Shown piece by piece: positions 34,459-42,793 of a stretch of DNA of 45,765 bases. A program made the translations under genes and the position numbers. Origin of the DNA: Mycobacterium sp. 1245111.1 (lineage in GTDB: Bacteria > Actinomycetota > Actinomycetes > Mycobacteriales > Mycobacteriaceae). Under the pieces are notes generated by a model. The model searched no databases, was not told the DNA's origin, and saw only the letters and a program-made list of their open reading frames with translations. The stretch spans positions 1 through 45,765 of the forward strand of contig NZ_LZLV01000022.1 of the NCBI RefSeq assembly GCF_001673405.1, read 5' to 3'. The first letter of the stretch is position 1. Each line of letters begins with the position of its first letter.

Positions 34459-35600
34459 GCGGTGTGCTGACTGTCGCCGGGGTCGTCGTCGAGTGAAACG
34501 GCGCCGAGGGTGGTCAGCATGCCCACGGCGGCCCGCTGCCACGTGAACATCTCGGCGCGTTGCCGGGCGCAGGCGCGGCGATGTTCTTCGGGACGGCTGA
34601 CCACGTTGGCGACCGCTTCGGCGATGGCCTCCGGGTTGTTGTCGGCCAACGCACCGCTGTCGGCGGTGATGATCTCGCCCAGCGCCGACGTGCGCGACAC
34701 CACGGCCGGCGTGCCACAGGCCAGTGCTTCCAGCGCGGCCAGCCCGAAGGTTTCGTGGGGCCCGGGCGCGAGCGCGACGTCGGCGGAGGCCAGCAACTCG
34801 GCGACACTGTGCCGGTCGGAGATGAAGCCGGTGAAATCTATCGGCAGTCGGGCGGCCTGGCGCTGCAGTCTGGCCCGCAGTGGACCGTCGCCCACTACGA
34901 CCAGCCGCGCCTCGACGCCGGCGTCGCACAAGGCGGCCACCGCGTCGATGCTGCGGTCGGCCCGTTTCTCCACCGACAACCGGCCGCAGTGCACCAGCAG
35001 TATCTGGCCGGGTTTGGCCCAGCGCTGACGCACCTGCAGGGAACGGCGCGACGGGTGGAACGTCTCCAAGTCAACGCCGAGCGGAATCGTGACGGTGTTG
35101 GTCGCGCCGATGCGATCGAATTCCTCGCGCGCAAACCCCGTAGTGCACACCACGGTGTCGTAGTCGGCCGCGGTGCGACGGTTGGCGAAGTCGGCGAATC
35201 GGCGTGCGACGCGACGCGGAAGTACTTGGCCGGCAAGGCGATCGAGACGCTCATGGGAGATCATGACGGTCGTCGAACCGTGGTCGCGACCCCAGCGGCC
35301 GAGCGACCTCAACGTCAGCCGGTCGGACACCTCGAGAGTGTCGGGTCGCAAGGACGTCAGCAGCGTCCGCACCGGCCCGGGCAGCACCGCGCGGTATCCA
35401 CCGGTGAACGGAATCAGTCTGGCGGGCACGGTGATTCGCTCGACGCCGGTCGACAGATGCGCGTGTTCGGCATGGCGCCCCGGCACGATCAGGAAGACTT
35501 CGTGACCCGCTGCGCAGTACTCCGCGCCCAACCGATCGACGGCCGTACGCAGGCCACCGGAACGAGGCCCGTAGAAGTTGGCAACCTGAACAACACGCAT
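34455..35600 (-). CDS. pimC: PimC-type GDP-mannose-dependent mannosyltransferase (GT4 fold)
   Basis: A 381-residue GT-B glycosyltransferase, the same length I recall for M. tuberculosis CDC1551 PimC and with near-identical opening (MRVVQVANFYGPRSGGLRTA). Donor-site features: HCGRLSVEKRADRSIDA, VVVGDGPLR, and E-x7-E within HETFGLAALEALACGTPAVV. PimC adds mannose to phosphatidylinositol dimannoside on the cytoplasmic side of the membrane. ATG 35600 is chosen because the longer frame adds 120 residues of unrelated composition. It diverges from a sensor-domain lipoprotein gene 289 bases away. Identification is from memory of the sequence; the acceptor could differ. Confidence 0.85.
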   Translation of the reverse strand: MRVVQVANFYGPRSGGLRTAVDRLGAEYCAAGHEVFLIVPGRHAEHAHLSTGVERITVPARLIPFTGGYRAVLPGPVRTLLTSLRPDTLEVSDRLTLRSLGRWGRDHGSTTVMISHERLDRLAGQVLPRRVARRFADFANRRTAADYDTVVCTTGFAREEFDRIGATNTVTIPLGVDLETFHPSRRSLQVRQRWAKPGQILLVHCGRLSVEKRADRSIDAVAALCDAGVEARLVVVGDGPLRARLQRQAARLPIDFTGFISDRHSVAELLASADVALAPGPHETFGLAALEALACGTPAVVSRTSALGEIITADSGALADNNPEAIAEAVANVVSRPEEHRRACARQRAEMFTWQRAAVGMLTTLGAVSLDDDPGDSQHTA

Positions 35601-35889
35601 ACTGCCCAGCTCAGCTGGCGCTCGTGTGCGGTCAACGATCTCACACTGACGATCGGCTGAACACGGCGTGAACACCGAAGATCGTGCCTCGAAGCAGGCG
35701 GCGTCACAACCGTTTTCCGCAAACACCGGTGTGCCGCTCCATATTCGCTCAACGGATGCGATATTGGTCCGCTGTCCTGGGGTTTGCGGCCGCGGCACCC
35801 GGTAGGGTTGGACGTGCGGGTTCTGACCGGCAACGCCGAGGGGTGGCAGCGCGACCGGTCCGAACGACGACGGGGATAGGGAAGAGGAG

Positions 35890-36576
35890 ATGCGCCATTT
35901 CGCGACCAGGTCTGTCGCGGCCGGTGTGGGGGTACTCGTCGCGGGTTGCGGCGCCGGCACTCAGCCCAACCACGCGGCGACCACGACCATCACCTCGTTG
36001 ATCCCGCGGCCGGTGGTCGAACGCGAACTCGAGTCGTTGTTGCTCACGCCAGCGCAGATCAACCCTCTAATGGGCGCGACGGGGATGGCGGTGGTTCGCC
36101 GCCGCAACGCCATGTCCGACGACAGCGCCACGATGACGCCGCCGGAATGCCTGGCCATCGACGGTTCGGCGCAGGCCAAGGTCTACGCCGACAGTGGCTT
36201 CACCGGCGTGCGCGATCAGGAACTCAACGACGGCGATGCCTTCACTCACTACGCCGAGCAGGCGGTGGTGCTGTTTCCGACCGTCAAGCAGGCCCACGTC
36301 TTCTTCGTCGCGTCGGGTCTGCGCTGGCCGCAATGCCATCACTACATGCACACGCAGAGCCGGACGCAGTGGGACGTCGGGCCGATATCAACCGACAACG
36401 ACGACCTGAGCGCCGTCTCGACGCAGGAAGACGCGAAAGCCGGCGGGTGGGCCTGCGGTCGCGCGCTGGCCGTCAAAAACAACGTCGTCGTCGACGTCAA
36501 CACGTGCAGCGCCAACCCCGCAAGCTCCGCGGTCGACATCGCCAATCAGATCGTCGCGAAAGTTGTTTCGCGGTAA
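35890..36576 (+). CDS. PknH-type sensor-domain lipoprotein
   Basis: A 228-residue lipoprotein. The signal peptide ends in lipobox LVAGC with acylated C20, followed by the PknH_C-like sensor domain (ERELESLLLTPAQINPLMG, CLAIDGSAQAKVYADSGFTG, FFVASGLRWPQCHHY, GWACGRALAVKNNVVVDVNT). Four cysteines (in PPEC, PQCHH, WACGR, NTCSA) are placed as the two disulfides of this fold. It resembles mycobacterial lipoproteins that carry the extracellular domain of the kinase PknH without a kinase. It is anchored outside the membrane, probably binding a small polar ligand. GGAAGAGGAG precedes ATG 35890. Confidence 0.9.
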   Translation: MRHFATRSVAAGVGVLVAGCGAGTQPNHAATTTITSLIPRPVVERELESLLLTPAQINPLMGATGMAVVRRRNAMSDDSATMTPPECLAIDGSAQAKVYADSGFTGVRDQELNDGDAFTHYAEQAVVLFPTVKQAHVFFVASGLRWPQCHHYMHTQSRTQWDVGPISTDNDDLSAVSTQEDAKAGGWACGRALAVKNNVVVDVNTCSANPASSAVDIANQIVAKVVSR

Positions 36577-36585
36577 CCGATCCCG

Positions 36586-38184
36586 CTAGTCCGGCGACGA
36601 GGGCCCCAGCAGCCTCGCTTCTTCGAGATCCATCGAGGCCTGTAGTTCGAGTAGGACGATGTCGTCGATGCGACGTTGGTCGCGCAGCTCGGTGATGGCG
36701 CGGCGCTTGTGTTCGAGGACGCCGAGGCGCACTTGCCGGATCAGATCGCTTTTCGCCTCGGCCTCGCTGCGGGTCGAGCCGTCGTCGCTGGCTCTGACGA
36801 GCGCCGCGTGCTGTTTGAACTCGGCGTGCAGCCGATCTTGCAGCGCGTCGCTGACTCCGAGCTCCGCGGCCACCACCGGCAGCGCATCGAGCGCGGCCTG
36901 CGCGCTGGCGCAGCGAGCCAATCGCAACTCGTCGGCATGGGCCTCGTCTTCGGGGATTTTGGCCCAACGCACAACGCTGGGCAGCGTGCTGCCCTGGACG
37001 ATCACCGTCGTCAAGATCACGAACGAGACCACGAAGATGATCAGGTTGCGATCCGGAAACGGCGCGCCGCTACGGGTGGTCAGCGGGACCGCGATCGCGG
37101 CGGCAAGCGATACCGCTCCGCGGAAACCGGCCCAGCCGGAGACCATGCGTTGGCGCCAATCGATGCGGCGCGCACGCTGCGCTTCGCGACGATCGACGGC
37201 GCGGATCAGCCACGTGGTGGTCTCGGTCCAGACCAGCCGCAGTCCCACGACGACGATGGTGATGGCGACGGCCATCACGACCGCGTGGTGGATGCCGCCG
37301 TCCACCCGTGCGACGCCGCGCACCGCGCCGGGCAGCTGCACGCCGACGAACACCCACAGCGAGCCGTTGATGAGAAACGTTGCGATGTCCCAAAATGCGA
37401 ACGACACCAGCCGGGAGCGGGCCCGAATGACCCGCGGCGAGGCGTAGGCGAGCATCAGGGCGCTCACCAGGACGGCGACCACGCCGCTGCAGTCGAATTC
37501 GTTGGCAAGCAGGAACGCGGCGAATGGCGTAAGCAGACTGAGCGCCGCTTCTTCCTGCGGTGCATCGAGTCTCGTTCGGGCGACCGTCACGACGCCGCCG
37601 ACCATCAGGCCCGCGGCGATCCCGCCGAGGTAGGACTCGACGAATCGGATGGTCAGGTCGAGCGGGCCGACTTGTGCGCCGCCCATGGCGACCGAAACCG
37701 CGACACCGAACAACACGAGCGCCGTGCCGTCGTTGATGATGCTCTCCGCCTTGAGCACGGTCAGCGTGCGGCGCGGAAGCCGCTTCGCCAGACCGGCGAC
37801 AGCGGAGGCGTCGGTCGGGGAGAGCACGGCGCCCAGCACCGCCGCGGCATGGGACTCCATCCCGAAAGCCCGTGCCGTCCACGACACCGCGATCGCGTTG
37901 GCGATCACCAAGCCGACGCTGAGCAGCAGGATGACGCGTGCGTTTGCGCGGATTTCGCGAAAGCTGGTGTTCAGACTCTCCCAGTAGAGAATCGCGGGCA
38001 GGAACAGCAGCAGCACAATTTCGCCGTCGAGCCGGACGTGACCGAACCGCGGGATCAAGCCGAGCAGCGCACCGAGGCCGATCAGCAGCACCGGGGGGCC
38101 CACCCGGTAGCGCCGGCCGACCACCGTCCCCACGATGACGACGGCGGTCAGCACAACGATGACGACGAGCCCGAACATCAGCAC
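36586..38184 (-). CDS. CPA1-family Na+/H+ antiporter
   Basis: A 532-residue cation/proton antiporter of the NhaP/YjcE type. About 12 hydrophobic helices span residues 1-410, with the ion-binding motifs SPTDASAVAGL and ESIINDGTAL (ND of CPA1 exchangers), then a ~115-residue cytosolic tail with coiled-coil character (EEAHADELRLARCASAQAA ... SMDLEEARLL). It exchanges Na+ or K+ for H+ across the membrane for pH and salt control. The start is GTG 38184 or ATG 38178. It is 43 bases downstream of the P450 gene and may be co-transcribed with it, though the functions are unrelated. Confidence 0.92.
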   Translation of the reverse strand: MLMFGLVVIVVLTAVVIVGTVVGRRYRVGPPVLLIGLGALLGLIPRFGHVRLDGEIVLLLFLPAILYWESLNTSFREIRANARVILLLSVGLVIANAIAVSWTARAFGMESHAAAVLGAVLSPTDASAVAGLAKRLPRRTLTVLKAESIINDGTALVLFGVAVSVAMGGAQVGPLDLTIRFVESYLGGIAAGLMVGGVVTVARTRLDAPQEEAALSLLTPFAAFLLANEFDCSGVVAVLVSALMLAYASPRVIRARSRLVSFAFWDIATFLINGSLWVFVGVQLPGAVRGVARVDGGIHHAVVMAVAITIVVVGLRLVWTETTTWLIRAVDRREAQRARRIDWRQRMVSGWAGFRGAVSLAAAIAVPLTTRSGAPFPDRNLIIFVVSFVILTTVIVQGSTLPSVVRWAKIPEDEAHADELRLARCASAQAALDALPVVAAELGVSDALQDRLHAEFKQHAALVRASDDGSTRSEAEAKSDLIRQVRLGVLEHKRRAITELRDQRRIDDIVLLELQASMDLEEARLLGPSSPD

Positions 38185-38227
38185 ATCATGCTGTACGCGA
38201 CGGACGAGTGTCGTCAGCGCACCGGAA

Positions 38228-39511
38228 TCAGCGCGGCGGCGTCCACGAGATCGGCAGGGTCTTGATGCCGTGGATGAACGGCGACAACAACCGCGACGGC
38301 TCGTCCGTGGCGACGATGTCGGGTATCTCGCGATGCAATTCCTGGAACATCACCCGGATTTCGCGACGGGCCAGGTTGGCGCCGAGGCAGAAGTGCGCGC
38401 CGCCGCCGCCGAAGCCGACATGCGGATTCGGGTCGCGGGTCACGTCGAACTTCCACGGGTCGGCGAACTTAGCCTCGTCGCGGTTGGCCGAGCAGTACCA
38501 CAGGGTGGCCTTGTCGCCGGCGGCCATCTGGATCCCGTGCATCTCGAAATCACGGGTGAGCGTGCGCCGCATGTAGACCACCGGCGAGGCCCACCGCACC
38601 ACCTCTTCGACGGCCGTGTGCGACACCGCGTCGAAGTCGGACCACCACGCCTCGCGCTGCTCCGGGTAGCGGGTCAACGCGACCAGTCCATGGCTGATCG
38701 CGTTGCGTGTCGTCTCGTTGCCGGCCACCGCGAGCAGGATGAAAAACGACGCCACCTCGGCTGAGGTCAGCCGCTCGCCGTCGACCTCGGCCTGCACCAG
38801 GCTGGTCGTCAGATCGTCGTGGTGGTTGACGCGACGGTCCTCGGCCAACGCGCTGGCATAAGCACCGATGTCCGCCGACACCTTCAGGAAGTCGTCGAAG
38901 TCGGTGGTCAGATCGGGGTCGCCGAAGCCGAGAATGACGTTGGTCCAATGGAATATCTGCTGATGGTCTTCCTCGGGGATGCCCATCATGTCGCAGATGA
39001 CTTGCAGCGGCAGCGGACCGGCCAGCTCCGCGACGGCCTCGCCGTTGCCGTCGGGATGCTTGGCGACCATGTCGGCGACCAGGCGCCGGGCCCGCTCGCG
39101 CACCGATGTCTCTATGCGCGCCACCACTTTCGGCGTGAACGCCCGGCTGACGATCGAGCGCAGCCGTTGGTGCCGTGGGTCGTCGAGCACGATCATCGAG
39201 CCGAAATACTCCGACACCTCCGGCGTCTGCTCGTTGATCGTGATGTTGGGGCTGGAGCTGAAGATGTCGGGGTGACGGCTGGCGAAGTAGACGTCGTCGA
39301 GCCCGGTGATGGCCCAGTGCCCGTCGCCCTGCTCGAAGCCTTCCTGCACGGGTTCGGACCAGAACGAGATCGGCGCCTCGCGTCGAAGCGTGGCGAACGC
39401 ACCGTCACGCTGATCGTCGTCGAGCCCCCAGAACTTCCATTCGCCGAGATCGATGTCGCCGAGCGGGATCTCCGGCGGCGCCGTGCCGTTCACTCGGGTC
39501 GCAAGACTCAT
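38228..39511 (-). CDS. cyp124: Cytochrome P450, CYP124-type
   Basis: A 427-residue P450. Heme ligand cysteine is in FGGGGAHFCLGANLAR; the oxygen-activating I helix is AGNETTRN; the K-helix ExxR is EEVVRWASPVVYMRR. The N terminus (ATRVNGTAPPEIPLGDIDLG) and long stretches match M. tuberculosis CYP124 (Rv2266) as I remember it, an omega-hydroxylase of methyl-branched lipids and cholesterol side chains. ATG 39511 gives a length near that enzyme. It lies 12 bases after the MmpS-like gene and before the antiporter, on the same strand. No ferredoxin gene is adjacent, so redox partners are supplied from elsewhere. Confidence 0.95.
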   Translation of the reverse strand: MSLATRVNGTAPPEIPLGDIDLGEWKFWGLDDDQRDGAFATLRREAPISFWSEPVQEGFEQGDGHWAITGLDDVYFASRHPDIFSSSPNITINEQTPEVSEYFGSMIVLDDPRHQRLRSIVSRAFTPKVVARIETSVRERARRLVADMVAKHPDGNGEAVAELAGPLPLQVICDMMGIPEEDHQQIFHWTNVILGFGDPDLTTDFDDFLKVSADIGAYASALAEDRRVNHHDDLTTSLVQAEVDGERLTSAEVASFFILLAVAGNETTRNAISHGLVALTRYPEQREAWWSDFDAVSHTAVEEVVRWASPVVYMRRTLTRDFEMHGIQMAAGDKATLWYCSANRDEAKFADPWKFDVTRDPNPHVGFGGGGAHFCLGANLARREIRVMFQELHREIPDIVATDEPSRLLSPFIHGIKTLPISWTPPR

Positions 39512-39523
39512 GCGGCCGTCCGG

Positions 39524-39871
39524 TTACGTCGAGCAGACGGTACGGGCCGGCGCGCCATTCGCCGTCGCCTGATTGACGACCTTGCCGTCGACCAGGATCG
39601 TGCACGTGATCGACCCCGGGCTCTGGGCGCTGATCACGAACACCCTGCTGGCGATGACGGTGAAGTCTGTCTTCCACGGCAGCGTCACGTGCGCCTCTTG
39701 CCGCTGGCCGCTCTCCACCTGGTAGGAGACGTAGTCGGCGACCGGGGCGCTGCCACTCAACTGGTAGGTCACCTTGGTGGGCGGGTCCGCCTGCGCCGTT
39801 CCGCCCAGGCCAACCGTGGCCGCGAACACGGTCAGGGTCGCCACGAAGATCGACTTGCTGGTCATGGTCAT
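39524..39871 (-). CDS. MmpS-like secreted protein
   Basis: A 115-residue exported protein: signal peptide MTSKSIFVATLTVFAATVGL ending near AQADPP, then an MmpS-type beta-sandwich (KVTYQLSGSAPVADYVSYQV, TLPWKTDFTVIASRVFVISA, GSITCTILVDGKVVNQATAN, TVCST). Two cysteines probably form the family disulfide. MmpS proteins normally partner MmpL lipid transporters, but no mmpL is here. The start is ATG 39871 or ATG 39865. The much longer frame extending to 40771 runs antisense to the catalase-like gene and is not credible. It is 12 bases upstream of the P450 and likely co-transcribed with it. Confidence 0.87.
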   Translation of the reverse strand: MTMTSKSIFVATLTVFAATVGLGGTAQADPPTKVTYQLSGSAPVADYVSYQVESGQRQEAHVTLPWKTDFTVIASRVFVISAQSPGSITCTILVDGKVVNQATANGAPARTVCST

Positions 39872-40012
39872 ACATCGTGTCCCGCAGGCCGGCCGCGTGG
39901 GTCGGTTTTCCGGGTTCTTTCCCAAATGCCGAGTTGCGGCGTGCCGCCACCGAACCGATGCCCAACAATTGTCGTGACATCGAAGAGAACGCCGCGGCGA
40001 AGGAGATGATCG

Positions 40013-41056
40013 ATGACGGAACCGACCGGGCCACCGGGGACCGCGCGTCCCGGGCGACGCGAGATTCTGCGGGGCGCCGCGGCGGTGAGTGCTTTCCTCG
40101 CGGTCGATGCCGCCGCGTTGCTGACGGCATTCAACTGGATCGGCCCGAAGCGGTTGACGCCGCACGCCTTCCTCGACGTGTTCAACAATGCGTTCGGCCG
40201 CCATCACGGATACCGCACCAACCACGCCAAAGGTGTGTCCGTCACGGGCTGGTTCGACAGCAACGGCAACGGCGCGGAGTTGACGACGGCAGCGGTGTTT
40301 GCGCCCGTCCGCACCCCGGTGATCGGTCGATTCTCCGCGGCCGGCGGCAACCCGCACACCGCAGATGCGGCCGCAGCGGGGCGCGGACTGGGCCTGGCCT
40401 TCGGCTTTCCGGGCACCCAGCAGTGGCGCACGGCGATGCTGAATCTTCCTGTCTTTCCAGACCCTTCGCCGCAAAGCATGTATGACCGGCTGGTGGCCTC
40501 GGCGATCGTGCCGGCCACCGGCAAGCCCGACCCGACCGCGATGACGCGGTTCTACGCAGCTCACCCGCCGGCCCAGCGGGCCATGTCGATCCTCAAGGAG
40601 CACAAGCCCACACCTGGCTTCGCCGACAGCACCTTCAGCAGCCTGAGCGCTTTCTACTTCGTCAACGCATCGGGTCAGCGGATACCGGTGCGGTGGTCGC
40701 TGACGCCGCTGCAGCAGGCGCTGCCACCGTCGACGGGTCCCGACGCACTGTTCGGTCCGCTCGTCGCGCAACTGCGGGCCGAACCCCTGCGCTGGCGGTT
40801 GATGCTGACGGTCGGCAAACCGTCGGATCCCACCAACGACGCCACGCTGCCGTGGCCGGACGACCGCCGCAGCATCGACGCGGGGGTGCTCACCCTTGAC
40901 TCGGTCGCCAACGACGCGAAGGGCAACGCGCGGGACATCAACTTCGATCCGCTGGTGCTGCCGCCGGGCATCGAGCCGTCCGACGATCCGCTGTTGAGTG
41001 CGCGGTCCGCCGTCTACGCCGCGTCCTACCGTCGCCGAACAGGGGAGAACCTATGA
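40013..41056 (+). CDS. Tat-exported catalase-related heme peroxidase (SrpA-like)
   Basis: A 347-residue catalase-fold protein. The N-terminal GRREILRGAAAVSAFLAV is a twin-arginine signal, so it is folded with heme before export. The distal histidine is H71 (RTNHAKG) and the following HTADAAAAGRGLGLAF matches the catalase core. The proximal Tyr lies in RSAVYAASYRRR. It is shorter than true catalases (about 480), as for SrpA-type peroxidases, so peroxidase rather than catalase activity is likely. Its stop overlaps the cytochrome b561 start (ATGA), so a membrane electron donor is co-translated. It diverges from the MmpS-like gene. Confidence 0.88.
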   Translation: MTEPTGPPGTARPGRREILRGAAAVSAFLAVDAAALLTAFNWIGPKRLTPHAFLDVFNNAFGRHHGYRTNHAKGVSVTGWFDSNGNGAELTTAAVFAPVRTPVIGRFSAAGGNPHTADAAAAGRGLGLAFGFPGTQQWRTAMLNLPVFPDPSPQSMYDRLVASAIVPATGKPDPTAMTRFYAAHPPAQRAMSILKEHKPTPGFADSTFSSLSAFYFVNASGQRIPVRWSLTPLQQALPPSTGPDALFGPLVAQLRAEPLRWRLMLTVGKPSDPTNDATLPWPDDRRSIDAGVLTLDSVANDAKGNARDINFDPLVLPPGIEPSDDPLLSARSAVYAASYRRRTGENL

Positions 41057-41610
41057 CCGAGCCGGCTAAGTTCACGGGGTTGAGCAGGCTTTTGCATTGG
41101 CTGACGGCCGCTTTGGTGTTCAGTGCGCTATTCGTCGGGTTCGTGATGGTCAATTCGGTGGGCTCCTATGCCCAGCTGATCGTTGTGCACAAGGCGCTGG
41201 GTGCGCTCATCCTGCTGGTGATGGTGGTGCGGATTGTCAATCGCTGGACTCACCACCCGCCGGCCTGGCCGCCGACGATCGGTGCGCTGGAGGGCCGCCT
41301 CGTGGGGCTGTCCGAAAAGCTGTTGTATACGCTGCTGCTGCTGCAGCCACTGGTCGGTTGGGCGATGCTGTCCGCGGCCGGCGGCCCGATTGTCGTTTTC
41401 GGCATCGTTCACCTACCCCGGATCGCGCCTTTCGACGCGCAGCTGTATTGGGTTCTGCGCCAAGCTCATTCGGTGATTGCATACACACTGATGGCCGTGA
41501 TCGCCGCACACATCTCGGCGGTGCTGCTGCACACGCTGACGCTGCGCGACCGACTGATCGAACGGATGACTTTCCGATTTCGGACAAAGGTCGACCGCAG
41601 CCGCGCCTAG
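41053..41610 (+). CDS. Cytochrome b561
   Basis: A 185-residue four-helix membrane cytochrome of the bacterial CybB type. Heme-ligand histidine candidates lie in LLHWL (H15), VVHKALG (about H46), QAHSV and AAHISAVLLH in helix 4. It typically takes electrons from quinol and passes them to a periplasmic acceptor. The ATGA overlap with the catalase-related gene indicates a dedicated pair: b561 reduces the exported heme peroxidase. The C terminus is short, basic and cytoplasmic. Confidence 0.93.
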   Translation: MTEPAKFTGLSRLLHWLTAALVFSALFVGFVMVNSVGSYAQLIVVHKALGALILLVMVVRIVNRWTHHPPAWPPTIGALEGRLVGLSEKLLYTLLLLQPLVGWAMLSAAGGPIVVFGIVHLPRIAPFDAQLYWVLRQAHSVIAYTLMAVIAAHISAVLLHTLTLRDRLIERMTFRFRTKVDRSRA

Positions 41611-41651
41611 GGTGATCGAGGGTCCTCGATTCAGAAGGTGGCGCATGGCGC

Positions 41652-42725
41652 ATGGCTAAACGGGTTGTGGTGTGGGGTACCGGCTTCGTCGGCAAGATGG
41701 TGATCGCCGAAATCGTCAAGCATCCGGAGTTCGAGCTCGTCGGCGTCGGGGTCAGCAATCCGCAGAAGGTCGGCCAGGACGTCGGTGAAATCTGCGGGCT
41801 CGGTGCACCGGTCGGCGTGACCGCCACCGACGACGTCGATGCGCTGATCGCGCTGCAACCCGACGCGTTGGTGCACTACGGGCCGACCGCCGCGCACGCC
41901 GACGCCAACATCGCGCTGATGACGCGTTTTCTACGCGCGGGCGTCGACGTCTGCTCGACGGCAATGACGCCGTGGGTATGGCCGACGATGCACCTCAACC
42001 CGCCGAACTGGATTCAGCCGATCACCGAGGCGTGCGAGCTGGGTCAGTCGTCGTGCTTCACCACCGGCATCGACCCCGGGTTCGCAAACGACCTGTTTCC
42101 GATGACGCTGATGGGGCTGTGTTCGGAGGTACGCACGGTTCGCGCCTCCGAACTGCTGGACTACACCAACTACGAGGGCGACTACGAGATCGAGATGGGC
42201 ATCGGCCGCGAGCCCGAATTCCGGCCGATGCTGGAAAACCGGGACGTGCTGATCTTCGCGTGGGGCGCCACCGTCCCGATGATCGCCCACGCCGCCGGCA
42301 TCATGCTCGACGAGATCACCACAACGTGGGACAAGTGGATCACGCCCAACGAACGCAAGACCGCCAAGGGCGTCATCCCGGCCGGACACGTCGCCGCGGT
42401 CCGCTTCACCATCAACGGTATTTACAAGGGCGAGACCAGGATTCAGCTCGAACACGTCAACCGCATCGGGCTGGACGCGGCGCCGGACTGGCCGGCCGGT
42501 ACCAAGGACGACGTCTACCGCGTCGACATCGAAGGCACACCGAGCATCTCGCAGGAGACCGCCTTCCGGTTCACCGACGGATCCGGACGAGACGCGGCCG
42601 CCGCGGGTTGCTTGTCGACCGGACTGCGCGCGCTGAACGCGGTTCCGGCCGTCAACGACCTGCCACCCGGCTGGGTCACCGCCCTGGACCTACCTCTGAT
42701 TGCCGGGGTCGGCACGATCCGCTAG
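41652..42725 (+). CDS. DapB-like NAD(P)-dependent oxidoreductase (second copy)
   Basis: A 357-residue paralogue of the protein at 27424-28503: Rossmann motif WGTGFVGKMVIAEIV near residues 8-22, then DVCSTAMTPWVWPTMH, and FTTGIDPGFANDLFPMTLMG in place of the YGTGMNPGLN segment. ATG 41652 is preceded by GAAGGTGG at ~10 bases. It follows the b561 gene by 41 bases and may share its transcript. The substrate is unknown; mycobacteria carry many such paralogues, often beside sterol or lipid genes. Confidence 0.85.
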   Translation: MAKRVVVWGTGFVGKMVIAEIVKHPEFELVGVGVSNPQKVGQDVGEICGLGAPVGVTATDDVDALIALQPDALVHYGPTAAHADANIALMTRFLRAGVDVCSTAMTPWVWPTMHLNPPNWIQPITEACELGQSSCFTTGIDPGFANDLFPMTLMGLCSEVRTVRASELLDYTNYEGDYEIEMGIGREPEFRPMLENRDVLIFAWGATVPMIAHAAGIMLDEITTTWDKWITPNERKTAKGVIPAGHVAAVRFTINGIYKGETRIQLEHVNRIGLDAAPDWPAGTKDDVYRVDIEGTPSISQETAFRFTDGSGRDAAAAGCLSTGLRALNAVPAVNDLPPGWVTALDLPLIAGVGTIR

Positions 42726-42793
42726 ACGACGTGGCTGCCAGGCCGAACCAGGGCAGCCGATAGGTTGGTGTCTGATGCGCGCGATGAGACAAC

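Noticed and set aside
34560..35660. 366-codon plus-strand frame over pimC
   Set aside because: Antisense to a recognisable mannosyltransferase; composition is unlike mycobacterial proteins.
36676..38265. 529-codon plus-strand frame over the antiporter
   Set aside because: Antisense shadow with Asp/His/Gln-rich composition; the minus-strand antiporter has clear motifs and membrane helices.
39524..40771. 415-codon minus-strand frame ending in the MmpS-like protein
   Set aside because: Only the last 115 codons look like a protein; the rest is antisense to the catalase-related gene, and a signal peptide starts at 39871 or 39865.
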